From Pseudomonas oryzihabitans (GTDB taxonomy: Bacteria; Pseudomonadota; Gammaproteobacteria; Pseudomonadales; Pseudomonadaceae), in assembly GCF_024652905.1 (NCBI RefSeq), contig NZ_CP102428.1, forward strand, positions 2,988,501 through 3,052,500: DNA of 64,000 nucleotides, in the 5' to 3' direction. The notes beneath the pieces are model-generated. The model searched no databases and was not told the DNA's origin. It saw nothing but the letters and a program-made list of their open reading frames with translations. Each line of letters opens with the position of its first letter. Positions within the stretch are counted from its first letter, which is position 1. Of the stretch, positions 1-10,260 are shown piece after piece. The translations under genes and the position numbers were made by a program.

Positions 1-3000
1 CTTCGTGGTGACGACTGATGATCTGCGCCTGGGTTTCGGTATCCAGCCTGCGCAGCTGATCGCGGACCCGCTCGATGGTGGCTTCCATCTCGCCGAGGGT
101 GGTGCCGATGTCGCTGACCTGCTGTTCGACGCGACCGCGGAAGATCGAGGTCTCGCCGGCCAGGTTGACCAGCTGTTCCAGCAACGCGGCCGGCACCCGC
201 ACCAATTCCTGGGAAGAGCGCCGCTGCGCCGCCTGCTGGCGGACCTGCTGCAGGCGCTGCACGAAGGGCAGCGGCGCAATGGGCGCCGCGGGCGTCTCGG
301 CCGCCACCATGAGCGGCGCCACGGCAACGCCTACCACCGGCAATTCGGTCGGTGCGTGTTCCGCACCGGCTGCGCCGTCCACGCCTGGAGAGTCTGCAAC
401 GTCAGCATCCGCGTCCGTCGCGGCCAGCGGCAGGTCGGCTTCGAAGGACTGCTGCTCAAGGTCGGCGGGCGCGTCCGACGCCTGGGGTGCGACCGTCAGG
501 GGCGTGGCAGGCAGCGACAACTGGGCCACGGCCAGTTGCAGCCCGTCGACTCCCTGGGTCGCCAGGTCGCGAACGCGGTCGCCTGCGCCCAGCCCTACGG
601 CCTGCGAACGCAACTCGACCAGTTGCTGTTCCAGTCCATGGGCCTGCTCGCCCAGAGTATGAAGGCCAGCCAGGCGAGCGCCGCCCTTGAGGGTATGCAG
701 ACAGCGCAGCAGCTCGTCCACTGCCACCTCGGGCGCGGCCGGCCAGCCGGCCAGGGCCTCGTCCATGCTGACCAGCAGGTCCTGGGCCTCCTCGATGAAG
801 ATCTCGAGGATTTCCGCGTCGGTGTCTGCGTCGAAGACCGGCGTGGCAACGGCCACCGCGGTGGCGGTCACGCTCGCTGCCAGCGGCGCTCCGCGATAAT
901 CGCGCAGGGCCTCGATGAGGTCAGTGGCAGGTGCCGGAGCCTGCCCCTGGGCCAGGGCTTCGAGTTGTTCGTGCAGGCGGTCATGGCAACGCTGCAGCAG
1001 GCCGCCCAGTTCTGCGCCGGGCTTGATCCGTCCCCGCGCCAGGCCTTCGTAGAAGGCCTCCAGAGCATGGGCCAGATCGCCGATGGCATCCACCTCGGCC
1101 AGGCGTGCACCGCCCTTGAGGGTATGCAGGTCGCGCAGCAGGGATTCCAGCGCGAGACTGTTGTGCGGCTCGGCTTCCCAGGCGCGCAGCGAGGTCGCCA
1201 TGCTGTCGAGCAGGTCGCGACTCTCTTCGATGTAGATGGCCAGCAGCTCAGCGTCAGGACCTTCGTCCGCCTCCGGCACAGCGGCCATGGGCAGCGGTTC
1301 CGGGTGCTGGGACTCGGTCTCGGGCGCACTGTCCGCTACCGGGTCATCAATGTCGTTGGCGGCATCCACCTGGCCTGGAGCTGGCTCGGATTCACCTGCG
1401 GCCAGGTCATCGAGGTGACCGGTACGGATGCGCTGCAGGCGTTCGACCTGCTCGGCATGCTCGCTGACCGGCGTACCCGCCGCCAGCTCGTCCAACTGCG
1501 CCGCCAGGCAGCCATGGGCGTCTTGCAGAGGCTGGGCCAGTTCGCCACCACCGGCGAGGCGGCCGTCGAGCAGGCCTTCGTAGATGGCGTCCAGCTCGGT
1601 GGCCAGGCGCGCCACTGGCACCACCCCGGCGAGATGGGCACCGCCCTTGAGGGTATGCAGATCGCGCTGCAAGGTGCCGAGGTGGAAGCTCTGCTGGGGC
1701 TCCACCAGCCAACGTTTCAGTGCCCGGTCGGCGCTGTCCAGCAGATCTTGGGCCTCTTCGAGGAAGATCAGCTGCATCTCCGGATCGACGGTGGCGGTAG
1801 CCTCCGACTCGACCGCCGCGGCGTCCGGCGACTCGGTGTCCGCGGCCTGCGGCAGCGGCTCCTGCGACGCTTCCGGCAGCTCGCGGTCAGGCTCGGCTTC
1901 GGCTTCGGCTTCGGCTTCGGCTTCGGCTTCGGCTTCGGCTTCGGCTTCGGCTTCGGCTTCGGCTTCGGCTTCGGCTTCGGCGGGCAGTTCGACGTCGAGC
2001 GCCAGCTCGGGTGCCACCGGCGTGGCCGTTTCCGGATCGAAGAGGTCTTCGGGTTCGGGCTCGGCCAGCAGGGTGGTGGCCGCCATGGGCAGCCCGGCGA
2101 GAATGCCCGCCAGCAGGGCGCGCAGACCCTGGATCCGCTCCTCGTTGGGGGTGGCCCGCATGCCGCCCGCCAATTGATTGAGCATGCTGATCAGGGCTTC
2201 CTGGGCTTCCTCCGCCTCGCGGAAAAAGGCTTCATCGGCCGGCAGCGAACCGCTCGCCGCGGCGGCATAGACCACCTGCAGCGCCTCGGCCAGTTGCTCG
2301 ACGTCGGCCAGGCCGACCCGGGCCGCCCCGTCGGCAAAGGTATTCAGTCGTTCGGCCAGCAGATCCGGGCAGGCCGCCAGGTCACCATCGGTGCGCCAGG
2401 CATTCAGGCGTTCGTCGGCTTCCAGCAGCAGCTCCATCGCCGGCATCAGGAAATCGGTCAGGCGCAGGACGTCACGCTGCTCCGGCAGCGGTGCTGCGGG
2501 GATCGGCAGCTGCGGATTCAGCTCTTCCAGCAGTGCCTCGCAGTGCTCGATCACGGCCGCCGCGCCCGTCAGCGGGGTCGCCAACGACCCCTCATCGAGG
2601 GTAGCCAGCCGCTGCTCCAGCAACTCGGCCCCCTGGGCCAGCAGGGCGCACTCGGGTTCGGCGAAGGCGACATGGGCGAGCTTGTATTCCTTGGCCAGCC
2701 GCTCCAGCGCCGACGCCAGCTCGGCCATTGGCGAACTGCCCGCCATATGGGCACTGCCCTTGAGGGTGTGCAGGGCGCGCAGGAGATTGTCGGAGACCGG
2801 CTGGACGCTACCGGCGTCGGCCTGTTCGAGGAAGCGACGCACGGTTTCCAGGTGCGCCTGGGCCTCGGTACGGAAGATGTCCAGCAGCTGGGTATCGGCT
2901 TCGCCGGCGGCGAGTGCCGCTGCCGCGGGCTCGACGCTCTCCACCTCAGGCAGCGCCGCCGCCACGGAGGGAACTGCGTCGCTCGCCGAAGCCCGCTCGG

Positions 3001-5527
3001 GCAGGGCTTCGTTGCGCGCCAGCGCATGAGCGGCATGGGCCAGCCAGTCGACGTCATCGCGCTGCCGTTGGCGATCCTCGGCGTATTCCTCGACCAGCTC
3101 CGGCAGCAGGGCAAAGGTCTGCTCGACCACCGTCTGCAGGGCAGGACTGTGAGCGACGCTATGGTCCAGCCGGCGATTGAACAGATTCTCCAGGGCCCAG
3201 GCCAGCTCGCCGATGACCAGCGCCTGGACCATGCGACCACTGCCCTTGAGGGTATGGAAATTGCGCCGCAATTCACTCAGCGCGGAACGCTGCTCGGGGT
3301 CTGCCTGCCAGGTCGGCAACCAGCGTTCCAGTTCCACCTGGACCTCGCCGGCCTCTTCGATAAAGACCTCGCGCAGCTCGTCCTCGACCGGTTCGGCATC
3401 GGCCGCCGGTGGCAGCAGCGCCTGCGGCACTTGCGCCGCCGGGGGATTGATGGGATTGACCGGCGCGGCCAGCACCTCGGCGACCGCATCGGCATCGGCG
3501 GTCGCCGGCGGCAGGCTGTCCAGCTCGATACCGGCAGGCAGCTCCTCGGCCTCTGCGCCCGCGGGCTCGGCCTCGCCATGCGCCGCGTCAGCCACCACAT
3601 CGGCCGCTGCCTGCGCGTCCGCTTGGTGATCGGCGGTCAGAGGCTCGTCAGGTTCGGACTGGAATTCGGCGTGGGATTCTGCTTCAGCGTCCGCAGGCTC
3701 CTCGATCGGCAGGGCGGTGAGTTCCAGCGTCTCTTCGAGCACCGGCTCCGCTTCCGGCGCCGGCTCTTCCGGTCGATCCAGAGGCAGCGTCTCGACCGCG
3801 CTGGAGACCAGGGGCGCCTCCGCCTCCGCACCTTCGCCGACCGCCTTGGGCGGATAGCCGAGGGCGATGAGACTCTCGTCGGCGATGTCGAGAATCATGT
3901 CGTGGGGCGTGGACGGATCTTCCGCCAGGCGCTCCAGGTAATACTCGACGCTGGTGATGGCGTCGGCCAGGGTATCCAGGCTCTGCCAGTCCGGCACCGC
4001 CTGCTTGCCCAGCAGTTGCTGGCAGATGTAGTCGTTGGCCGCCTGCACCTGGGCCGCGGCCCGCTCCAGCGGGATCATCGCCAGGCCGCCACGCACCTGG
4101 GTCAGCAGCAGAGGCACCGGCTCCAGGTGGACATGGTTCCACTGGGAGGCGATGAACTCGATGATGGCGTCCTTGGATTGCTCCAGGCCATTGCGCGCCT
4201 CGCGCACCACCACCCGGTGCAACTGATCGATGTCGGTGGTGGGCAGGCGGCTCTCTTCGGCATCGCCGACCTCGTTGCCGCTGACCATGCCGGCCAGGGT
4301 GGCTTCGACATAGAGCAGCGCCCCAGCGATGTCCATCAGGGCGGCATCGCTGGCGTCGTGCACGCCAGCGGCCAGGTCGGCGACGGCTTCGTGCTGCTCC
4401 AGCACCACCTTGCGCGGCTGACCGAAGCCCAGCACCGCCAGGGTATCGGCGATCTGCTTGAGCGGTGCCAACAGGCCCCGCAGGCTGGCGGGCTGCTGGC
4501 GATCGCTGCGCACGAACAGGTCCAGGCTGTCCTTGATCTGCACCAGCTCTTCGCAGAGCGCAGTCACCACCGAACGCATGGCCTCGCGATCCGGACCGAC
4601 GATGCGCGAGCGCTCGAAACCCACCAGCTCGGCATCCGGCAGGGCTTCGTCGAGACGGTAGTGGGCCTTGAGCGCGGCGATGCGCGGACTCTGCACCGGC
4701 GCCTTGGCCAGATAGAACAGCAGATTCTTCAGCAGATCGGCCGGCGCCGGCTGGTTGAGGGTGGTCACGCCATCGCTGATGAGCCGCTTGAGTTCACGAT
4801 CCAATTGTCGCAGCAGACCGCGGATCGAGCTGCTGTTGTCCAGCTCGCCGGCCTGCAGCAATTCGGTCAGTCCCGCCGCCACCGGCCAGAGGGCGCCAAA
4901 GGGCGAACCGGCGCAGAGCTGGTCCAGGCGCTCGAAGACCCGCAGCAGGTAATCCAGGTGCAACTGGACATCGCGGTCGCGGAACAGCCCGACCTGGGCA
5001 CCTTGCAGCGCCTGGCGCAGCTTGCGCAGGCGTGGCAGCCAGTCCGGCGCGGCGCGGTCGGCCAGTTCGGCATCGCTCAGCGACAGCGGCGTGGCGGACA
5101 GATCCGGCGAGAACAGGCTGGTTTCCGAGAGCAGCTTTTCACCACGCGCCGAGCGCAGGTCGTTGAGCAGCGGCAGGATGGCCAGTGGCAGATCGCGGCG
5201 GGCCTCGAGGACCCGATCCAGATAGGGCGGTACCTGCAGGATGGCCTGCATCAGCACCTCCAGCGCCTCGTCCGAGCTGTTCACCCGCTCTTCGTGGAGG
5301 GCCTGCAGCAGCAGTTCCATTTCCTCGGCGAGCAGCGCGGCGCCATAGAACTCCACCATCTGCAGGGTGCCGTAGACCTGGTGCACATAGGTCCGACAGA
5401 AACCCAGGCGGCTACGGTCGTGAGGGTTGTCGACGAACGCCTCGAGCGCCTTGCGGGCCTGCTGCAAGGTTTCGGCGATCTCTCCCTTGACCCACTCGAG
5501 GGCTACGTAGTCGTGTCGATCGATCAT
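1..5527 (-). CDS. chpA: ChpA, hybrid chemotaxis-type histidine kinase of the twitching pathway (3' part beyond the window)
   Basis: Central kinase of the Chp pathway that controls type IV pili and cAMP. 1842 codons are visible; the CheA kinase core and C-terminal receiver would lie beyond the left edge. ATG at 5527 is preceded by AGGAG, while an in-frame ATG at 5542 overlaps the pilK stop and is less likely. The N-terminus (MIDRHDYVALEWVKGEI, then VEFYGAALLAEEME) is typical of ChpA. Histidine phosphotransfer motifs of the form HTLKG occur with His at about residues 758, 920, 1291, 1468 and 1611; an earlier N-terminal Hpt-like segment (near RGGLAMIPLERA) lacks the His. Acidic, Pro/Ala-rich linkers separate the domains, one of which is a pure (Ala-Glu)15 run at residues 1183-1212. 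It is the last visible gene of pilGHIJK-chpA. Identity is certain; the domain count is partial because the gene is cut. Confidence 0.96.
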   Translation of the reverse strand, partial: MIDRHDYVALEWVKGEIAETLQQARKALEAFVDNPHDRSRLGFCRTYVHQVYGTLQMVEFYGAALLAEEMELLLQALHEERVNSSDEALEVLMQAILQVPPYLDRVLEARRDLPLAILPLLNDLRSARGEKLLSETSLFSPDLSATPLSLSDAELADRAAPDWLPRLRKLRQALQGAQVGLFRDRDVQLHLDYLLRVFERLDQLCAGSPFGALWPVAAGLTELLQAGELDNSSSIRGLLRQLDRELKRLISDGVTTLNQPAPADLLKNLLFYLAKAPVQSPRIAALKAHYRLDEALPDAELVGFERSRIVGPDREAMRSVVTALCEELVQIKDSLDLFVRSDRQQPASLRGLLAPLKQIADTLAVLGFGQPRKVVLEQHEAVADLAAGVHDASDAALMDIAGALLYVEATLAGMVSGNEVGDAEESRLPTTDIDQLHRVVVREARNGLEQSKDAIIEFIASQWNHVHLEPVPLLLTQVRGGLAMIPLERAAAQVQAANDYICQQLLGKQAVPDWQSLDTLADAITSVEYYLERLAEDPSTPHDMILDIADESLIALGYPPKAVGEGAEAEAPLVSSAVETLPLDRPEEPAPEAEPVLEETLELTALPIEEPADAEAESHAEFQSEPDEPLTADHQADAQAAADVVADAAHGEAEPAGAEAEELPAGIELDSLPPATADADAVAEVLAAPVNPINPPAAQVPQALLPPAADAEPVEDELREVFIEEAGEVQVELERWLPTWQADPEQRSALSELRRNFHTLKGSGRMVQALVIGELAWALENLFNRRLDHSVAHSPALQTVVEQTFALLPELVEEYAEDRQRQRDDVDWLAHAAHALARNEALPERASASDAVPSVAAALPEVESVEPAAAALAAGEADTQLLDIFRTEAQAHLETVRRFLEQADAGSVQPVSDNLLRALHTLKGSAHMAGSSPMAELASALERLAKEYKLAHVAFAEPECALLAQGAELLEQRLATLDEGSLATPLTGAAAVIEHCEALLEELNPQLPIPAAPLPEQRDVLRLTDFLMPAMELLLEADERLNAWRTDGDLAACPDLLAERLNTFADGAARVGLADVEQLAEALQVVYAAAASGSLPADEAFFREAEEAQEALISMLNQLAGGMRATPNEERIQGLRALLAGILAGLPMAATTLLAEPEPEDLFDPETATPVAPELALDVELPAEAEAEAEAEAEAEAEAEAEAEAEAEAEAEPDRELPEASQEPLPQAADTESPDAAAVESEATATVDPEMQLIFLEEAQDLLDSADRALKRWLVEPQQSFHLGTLQRDLHTLKGGAHLAGVVPVARLATELDAIYEGLLDGRLAGGGELAQPLQDAHGCLAAQLDELAAGTPVSEHAEQVERLQRIRTGHLDDLAAGESEPAPGQVDAANDIDDPVADSAPETESQHPEPLPMAAVPEADEGPDAELLAIYIEESRDLLDSMATSLRAWEAEPHNSLALESLLRDLHTLKGGARLAEVDAIGDLAHALEAFYEGLARGRIKPGAELGGLLQRCHDRLHEQLEALAQGQAPAPATDLIEALRDYRGAPLAASVTATAVAVATPVFDADTDAEILEIFIEEAQDLLVSMDEALAGWPAAPEVAVDELLRCLHTLKGGARLAGLHTLGEQAHGLEQQLVELRSQAVGLGAGDRVRDLATQGVDGLQLAVAQLSLPATPLTVAPQASDAPADLEQQSFEADLPLAATDADADVADSPGVDGAAGAEHAPTELPVVGVAVAPLMVAAETPAAPIAPLPFVQRLQQVRQQAAQRRSSQELVRVPAALLEQLVNLAGETSIFRGRVEQQVSDIGTTLGEMEATIERVRDQLRRLDTETQAQIISRHHE
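1893..1981. repeat. Hexanucleotide microsatellite inside chpA, about 15 copies
   Basis: An uninterrupted run of the hexamer TCGGCT (GCCGAA on the coding strand) encodes fifteen Ala-Glu dipeptides in a linker between two Hpt domains of ChpA. The unit is a multiple of three, so copy changes alter linker length without shifting frame. Confidence 0.97.
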
Positions 5528-5538
5528 CTCGGCTCCTG

Positions 5539-6432
5539 TCATGCCGGGTGGTCTGGCTGGCGGGTGAACGCCAGGACTTCGGGATGATCGACGGGTACCA
5601 GTTGCGGGTGGCTCCAATTGCTCACCTCACCGACACCCAGGACCAAGAGCCCACCCGGTGCAAGCCGCTGGACCAGCTGATTGAGCAGGTCTCGACGCAG
5701 CCAGCGGCGGAAATAAATCAGCAAGTTCTGACAAAAAATGACATTGAGCCCCTGCAAGGGGGCCTGGCCCAGTTCCAGCACATTGAGCCGGGCAAAGCAC
5801 AGTCGCTCCGCCAAGCCGGCGGCGACCTCGAAACTGCCGTCCGCCTGGGCACGGAAATAGCGCTCGCGCAGGCTGGCCGACACGCCGGCCAGCCGCTGCA
5901 GGCTGTAGCTACCCTGCCGCGCCTGGCGCAGGGCTTCGCTGCTGATGTCGGTGCCGGTCAGGGCGAACGTCAGGGGTCGCGCCTGCCGTGCCAGGACTTC
6001 GGCGGTACTGATGGCCATCGAAAACGCTTCCTCTCCACTGGCGCACCCCAGACTCCACAGGGTCAGCCCCTGGCCCTCGGTGGTCCGGGCGAATTCACTC
6101 ACATAGGCTTCCAGCAGCGCGAAGGAAGGGGGATGGCGAAAGAAGCGGGTGGCCTGGATGGTCAGCCGATCGAGCAGTCGGACCCATTCGATGCGCCCGC
6201 TGATGCCCGCGCAGACGACCTGGTAGTAGCTGTCGTAGTCCGCGATCGCCAGTTCGCGCATGCGCGCGGCCAACTGGATCTGCAGAAAGCTGCGCTGGCG
6301 ATCGTCCAGCACCATGCCGGCGCGGGATTCCAGCAGCTGTCGCCAACGCTCGAAGTCCGCATCCGGCAGCTCGGGAGCACGGCGCAACGCCCAACTCGAC
6401 TCCCCCACCCCGTCTCCCCCTCGCCACACCAC
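5539..6432 (-). CDS. pilK: PilK, CheR-type chemoreceptor methyltransferase
   Basis: SAM-dependent protein-glutamate methyltransferase expected to methylate the receptor PilJ. It has the CheR layout: an N-terminal helical domain (LESRAGMVLDDRQRSFLQ), then a Rossmann fold with LWSLGCASGEEAFSMA for SAM binding, LTGTDISSEALRQAR, and FCQNLLIYF near the end. The longest frame opens with GTG at 6432; an in-frame GTG at 6408 has a better purine-rich stretch (GAGGGGGAG) upstream and gives about 289 residues, closer to the family length, so the start is uncertain. It lies 16 bp after pilJ, and its TGA touches the chpA start region, which suggests translational coupling. Confidence 0.94.
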   Translation of the reverse strand: MVWRGGDGVGESSWALRRAPELPDADFERWRQLLESRAGMVLDDRQRSFLQIQLAARMRELAIADYDSYYQVVCAGISGRIEWVRLLDRLTIQATRFFRHPPSFALLEAYVSEFARTTEGQGLTLWSLGCASGEEAFSMAISTAEVLARQARPLTFALTGTDISSEALRQARQGSYSLQRLAGVSASLRERYFRAQADGSFEVAAGLAERLCFARLNVLELGQAPLQGLNVIFCQNLLIYFRRWLRRDLLNQLVQRLAPGGLLVLGVGEVSNWSHPQLVPVDHPEVLAFTRQPDHPA

Positions 6433-6448
6433 GATGTGGCCGCTGCAT

Positions 6449-8479
6449 TCAGCCCAGCGGCTGCTCGTTCGGCAGATTGAAGCCCGACACCGAACGCCGC
6501 ATCTCGCTGGCCAGCTTGGCCAGCTCGCCGATGCTGCGCGCGGTGGCGGTGGTACCGGCCGAGGTCTGCGAGGTGATCTCCTGAATCACGTTCATGGTGC
6601 TGGAGATGTGGCTGGCGGACGAGGACTGCTGACGCGCGGCGTTGGAGATGTTCTGGATCAGTCCGGCCAGGCTCTGGGAAACCTTCTCGATCTCTTCCAA
6701 CGCCACACCGGCGTCCTGGGCCAGGGCGGCCCCGCGCACCACTTCCGAGGTGGTCTGTTCCATGGAGATGACCGCCTCGTTGGTGTCGGTCTGGATCGCC
6801 TTGACCAGAGCCTCGATCTGCTTGGTGGCGCCGGAGGAGCGCTCGGCGAGGCGCTGGACCTCGTCGGCGACCACGGCGAAGCCGCGACCGGCGTCACCGG
6901 CCATGGAGGCCTGGATGGCGGCGTTCAGGGCCAGGATGTTGGTCTGGTCGGCGATGTCGTTGATCAGGCCGACGATGTCACCGATCTCCTGGGACGATTC
7001 GCCCAGGCGCTTGATTCGCTTGGCGGTGTCCTGGATCTGCTCGCGGATGCTGTCCATGCCGATGATGGTGTTGTGCACCACCTGGTTGCCCTTGTTGGCG
7101 ATGGCCACGGAGCGCTCCGCCACCGCGGTGGACTCCGAGGCGTTGGTGGATACCTGATCGATGGACACGGCCATCTCGTTGATCGCCGCGGAGGCCCCGG
7201 CGATTTCCTGGGCCTGGTGCTCCGAGGCCTCGGCCAGCACCGTCGCGGTGTCCTGGGATTCCTGGGCGGCGGCGGCCACCTGCACGGCGGTCTGGTTGAT
7301 GGTCTCCACCAGTTCGCGCAACTGGTCGATGGAGTAGTTGATGGAGTCGGCGATGGCGCCGGTGAAGTCCTCAGTCACCGTGGCCTGCACCGTCAGGTCA
7401 CCATCGGCCAGGTCGGCGATCTCGTCCAGCAGACGCAGAATGGCGGTCTGGTTGCGCTGGTTCTTCTCGTCGGTCTCGGCCAGGCGGCGGCGGGTATCGC
7501 GCACCAGGATGTAGCCGATGCACAGGATGGCGCCGAGGGCGATGAATACCAGCAGATAGCTGCCCACGGTGTTGATCTTGCGGCTCTGGGCCAGCGAAGC
7601 GTAACCGGCGCTCAGCTCCGAGGCGGAACCGAGCAGTGCCTGGGAGCCCTGGTAGATCAGGCCCACGGCGGAGCGGATCTGCAGCAGTTCGGGCGAGGTG
7701 GCGAGAATCTCGTCGACGTTGCCGGAGACGAATTCGAACAGCTTGTTGGCTTCGTTGAGTCGGCTGACCGCCTCGGGGTCGGTGATCTTGGCGATGCCCA
7801 TGGAGGCATTGCCTTCGCGCATGGCCTTGAGTACCCGGCCGAACAGGCTGGCGTCGCGACCAAAGCTGTCGGCAGCCTGGACGGCGGCTTCGTCGCCGGT
7901 AAGGATCTTGTTGATGGCGCCGAGGATCCGCTCGGCCAGCAGTGCCTGACGCTGGGCCACCACCACCTGGCCGGCGGGCGCGCCGCGCTCGATCAGGATG
8001 TCGACGACCTCTTCGTTCTCGACCTGCAACTGGGGAATGGTGTCGGCCAGGGCGCCGGACAGCTGGTGCAGGGACAGTACGGTCTGCTCGCTGCCGAGCA
8101 TGGTGTCGACCTGCTTGCGCTGGGTCTCCCACTGGGATTGCAGGGTATCCAGACGCGGGCCGAGGATCGCCGGCGAGGGCGGCAGACCGGTCTGCGGATC
8201 GCCGCTGCGCAGGATGGTCAGGCGCCGCTCGAATTCGGCGCGCGCCTGGCGCAGGTCCTTGAAGGCCTCGGCCTTGCCAGTGGCGGCCTCACTGGCACTC
8301 TTGGCCAGCTGCTGCGAGAGAATCCGCAGCTCGGTGGCCTGACCCTGATACTGGTTGTCGTAGTTGGTCTGGGTGCCCAGGTACGCGAAGTTGGCGAACA
8401 GCAGCACGATCGCGACGATCAGCACCACGAACATGCCCGCGACCCACGCGTTGATTTTCCCGGTATTGAGTTTGTTCAT
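6449..8479 (-). CDS. pilJ: PilJ, methyl-accepting receptor of the Chp system
   Basis: Membrane chemoreceptor that feeds pilus and surface signals to ChpA. ATG at 8479 gives 676 residues, the usual PilJ size; the frame is open further upstream but without family similarity. There is a first membrane helix at about residues 13-33 ([20 protein letters not shown]), a periplasmic segment of roughly 280 residues, a second helix ([20 protein letters not shown]), a HAMP-like region, and a cytoplasmic MCP signalling domain with the hairpin around [21 protein letters not shown] 161-bp gap separates it from pilI upstream, long for this operon. It ends 16 bp before pilK. Confidence 0.96.
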   Translation of the reverse strand: MNKLNTGKINAWVAGMFVVLIVAIVLLFANFAYLGTQTNYDNQYQGQATELRILSQQLAKSASEAATGKAEAFKDLRQARAEFERRLTILRSGDPQTGLPPSPAILGPRLDTLQSQWETQRKQVDTMLGSEQTVLSLHQLSGALADTIPQLQVENEEVVDILIERGAPAGQVVVAQRQALLAERILGAINKILTGDEAAVQAADSFGRDASLFGRVLKAMREGNASMGIAKITDPEAVSRLNEANKLFEFVSGNVDEILATSPELLQIRSAVGLIYQGSQALLGSASELSAGYASLAQSRKINTVGSYLLVFIALGAILCIGYILVRDTRRRLAETDEKNQRNQTAILRLLDEIADLADGDLTVQATVTEDFTGAIADSINYSIDQLRELVETINQTAVQVAAAAQESQDTATVLAEASEHQAQEIAGASAAINEMAVSIDQVSTNASESTAVAERSVAIANKGNQVVHNTIIGMDSIREQIQDTAKRIKRLGESSQEIGDIVGLINDIADQTNILALNAAIQASMAGDAGRGFAVVADEVQRLAERSSGATKQIEALVKAIQTDTNEAVISMEQTTSEVVRGAALAQDAGVALEEIEKVSQSLAGLIQNISNAARQQSSSASHISSTMNVIQEITSQTSAGTTATARSIGELAKLASEMRRSVSGFNLPNEQPLG

Positions 8480-8640
8480 CAGCGGCCCCCGCCTGGACCT
8501 TGGTTCCTTTAGTTCTATCCTTGTCGGACGCCGGACCGGTTCGCTTGAAGCCGATGCTCGTCGCCCTACCCCCACCCGTCGGCGACGGCTCCTGCCATCC
8601 CGACCCCGATCCGCCTCGCAGCGCCCGGACGCCTGGCGAC

Positions 8641-9177
8641 CTAGGCCGCGACGTCCATGAATTCGGGATGCTCGACCAAGGCGCGTGGGCTGCAGACCAG
8701 CCAGGGCACGTCGCGTTGGAAGACACCTTCCAGAAAGAAGTGCAGGCCCGACGGCACGTTGTCGGCGTGCTCGCGATAGGCCTCGATGTCGAAATGCTGC
8801 ATACCCAGGACTTCGTCAACCGCCAATCCGACGAAGAGGTCGCCATGGTCGACGATCAGGATGCGCCGCTGTTTGCGCAGGGCCTGGATCTTCACGCCGA
8901 GGAATTGCCCCAGGTCGGCGATCGGCAACAGGCGACCGCGTACGTTGGCCACGCCCTTGAGCCAGGGTTTGACGCCGGGCAGCGCGGTGAAGCGCGGCTC
9001 CGGCAGGATCTCGCTGACCTCGCCCATGGGAATCACGAAGCGCAATTCACCGAGACGAAAGCCGATACCGCTCCAGCTGCGCTGGTTTTCCTGTTGCGCC
9101 GGCAGACCGGCCGCCCGCTCGCGGCAGCGCAGATCGATCAGGCGCAAGAGTTCATAGGGCGTGGTGGCGTCGCTCAT
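8641..9177 (-). CDS. pilI: PilI, CheW-like adaptor
   Basis: CheW-domain coupling protein that links PilJ to ChpA. ATG at 9177 ([11 protein letters not shown]) gives 178 residues; the longer open frame upstream overlaps pilH and has no family similarity. The CheW fold is visible as [35 protein letters not shown] and [26 protein letters not shown] motif lies before the start. It sits 49 bp downstream of pilH in the Chp operon. Confidence 0.95.
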   Translation of the reverse strand: MSDATTPYELLRLIDLRCRERAAGLPAQQENQRSWSGIGFRLGELRFVIPMGEVSEILPEPRFTALPGVKPWLKGVANVRGRLLPIADLGQFLGVKIQALRKQRRILIVDHGDLFVGLAVDEVLGMQHFDIEAYREHADNVPSGLHFFLEGVFQRDVPWLVCSPRALVEHPEFMDVAA

Positions 9178-9226
9178 AGGATTCCCTGCCCTGTAGGGCG
9201 CTGCCGCGAGAAACGGACGTCGGACG

Positions 9227-9592
9227 TTAGCCTTGCAGGACACCCGCCAGGGTGCGCAGTAGGGTGTCTTCGTCGATGGGCTTGGTGAGATAGTCCTTGG
9301 CGCCCTGGCGCTTGCCCCAGACCTTGTCGGTTTCCTGGTCCTTGGTGGTGACGATGACCACCGGAATGTGGCTGGTCTCGGCATCCTTGGTCAGCTGCCG
9401 GGTGGCCTGGAAACCGTTGAGGCCGGGCATGACGATGTCCATCAGGACCGCATCCGGCTTCTCCTGACGGGCCAGGGCGACGCCATCGGCACCGTTCTCG
9501 GCCTTGAGCACCTGATGCCCATGCTTTTCCAGCATGGCGGTGAGCTTGTACATCTCGGTGGGAGAGTCGTCGACGATCAGAATTCGAGCCAT
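9227..9592 (-). CDS. pilH: PilH, CheY-like response regulator
   Basis: Single-domain receiver of 121 residues that receives phosphate from ChpA and is associated with pilus retraction and the PilU/PilT side of twitching. Phospho-acceptor Asp52 is in VLMDIVMPG; the acidic pair is in LIVDDSP; the conserved Thr is in VVIVTTK and Lys in DYLTKPID. There is no output domain. AGGA lies 7 nt before the ATG. It is 40 bp from pilG. Confidence 0.96.
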   Translation of the reverse strand: MARILIVDDSPTEMYKLTAMLEKHGHQVLKAENGADGVALARQEKPDAVLMDIVMPGLNGFQATRQLTKDAETSHIPVVIVTTKDQETDKVWGKRQGAKDYLTKPIDEDTLLRTLAGVLQG

Positions 9593-9632
9593 GAAAATTT
9601 CCTACTAGATAGAATCGCCCGCCTCAGGACAC

Positions 9633-10040
9633 TCAGGACGCTTGTTCGAGCGGAGTGAAACTGGGGACGTGGGTCTTGATCGCACCGATCAGCTCTTCTT
9701 TGCTGAAGGGTTTGGTGAGGTACTGGTCAGAGCCGACGATGCGGCCCTTGGCCTTGTCGAAGAGGCCATCACGCGAAGACAGCATGATGACGGGCGTCGC
9801 GCGGAAGGCGCTGTTGTTCTTGATCAGCGCGCAGGTCTGATAGCCATCCAGTCGCGGCATCATGATGTCCACGAAGATGATGTGGGGATGACTATCGGCG
9901 ATCTTGGCGAGCGCATCGAATCCATCGATGGCGGTGATGACCTCGCAGCCAACTTTCTTGAGCAGAGTCTCGGCGGTCCGACGAATCGTCTTCGAGTCGT
10001 CGATCACCATGACCTTCAGCCCTTCCGAATACTGTTCCAT
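9633..10040 (-). CDS. pilG: PilG, CheY-like response regulator
   Basis: First gene of the Chp operon. It is a single-domain receiver of 135 residues starting at the second Met of the open frame (MEQYSEGLKVMVIDDSKT), which is the conserved start. Asp58 in IIFVDIMMP is the phospho-acceptor, with acidic residues in VIDDS and Lys in QYLTKPFS. In P. aeruginosa PilG acts on pilus extension and adenylate cyclase activation. A 220-bp divergent intergenic region separates it from gshB and must carry the operon promoter; no strong sigma-70 match was found there. Confidence 0.96.
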   Translation of the reverse strand: MEQYSEGLKVMVIDDSKTIRRTAETLLKKVGCEVITAIDGFDALAKIADSHPHIIFVDIMMPRLDGYQTCALIKNNSAFRATPVIMLSSRDGLFDKAKGRIVGSDQYLTKPFSKEELIGAIKTHVPSFTPLEQAS

Positions 10041-10260
10041 GTTCAAGCTACCAGCTCATCGTCGATGAAACGTGAATGATGTCGATCCGGGCACTTTGGC
10101 GGCGCCTCTTTGTAGCACACAATACCGTGACGTACCACGCAGATCCCCTGGTGGCGGACCACCGGCCCGCCCACCACGACGATCGCGCAAGCATTGGCAC
10201 TGAAGGGGATCGAAGGGCTATTCTGACGCCTTGCCCACGTAGAACCGAGGTCTAGCGTCA

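Noticed and set aside
5-5587. 1860-codon open frame on the plus strand
   Set aside because: It is the codon-register antisense shadow of chpA (its GF repeat is the complement of the AE repeat). The minus strand encodes recognisable ChpA domains.
6260-8512. 750-codon plus-strand frame
   Set aside because: Antisense to pilJ and the pilK start; composition typical of GC shadow, no known fold.
10194-10224. Promoter for gshB: TTGGCA and TATTCT
   Set aside because: Spacer is 19 bp, too long for confident assignment; kept out of the feature list.
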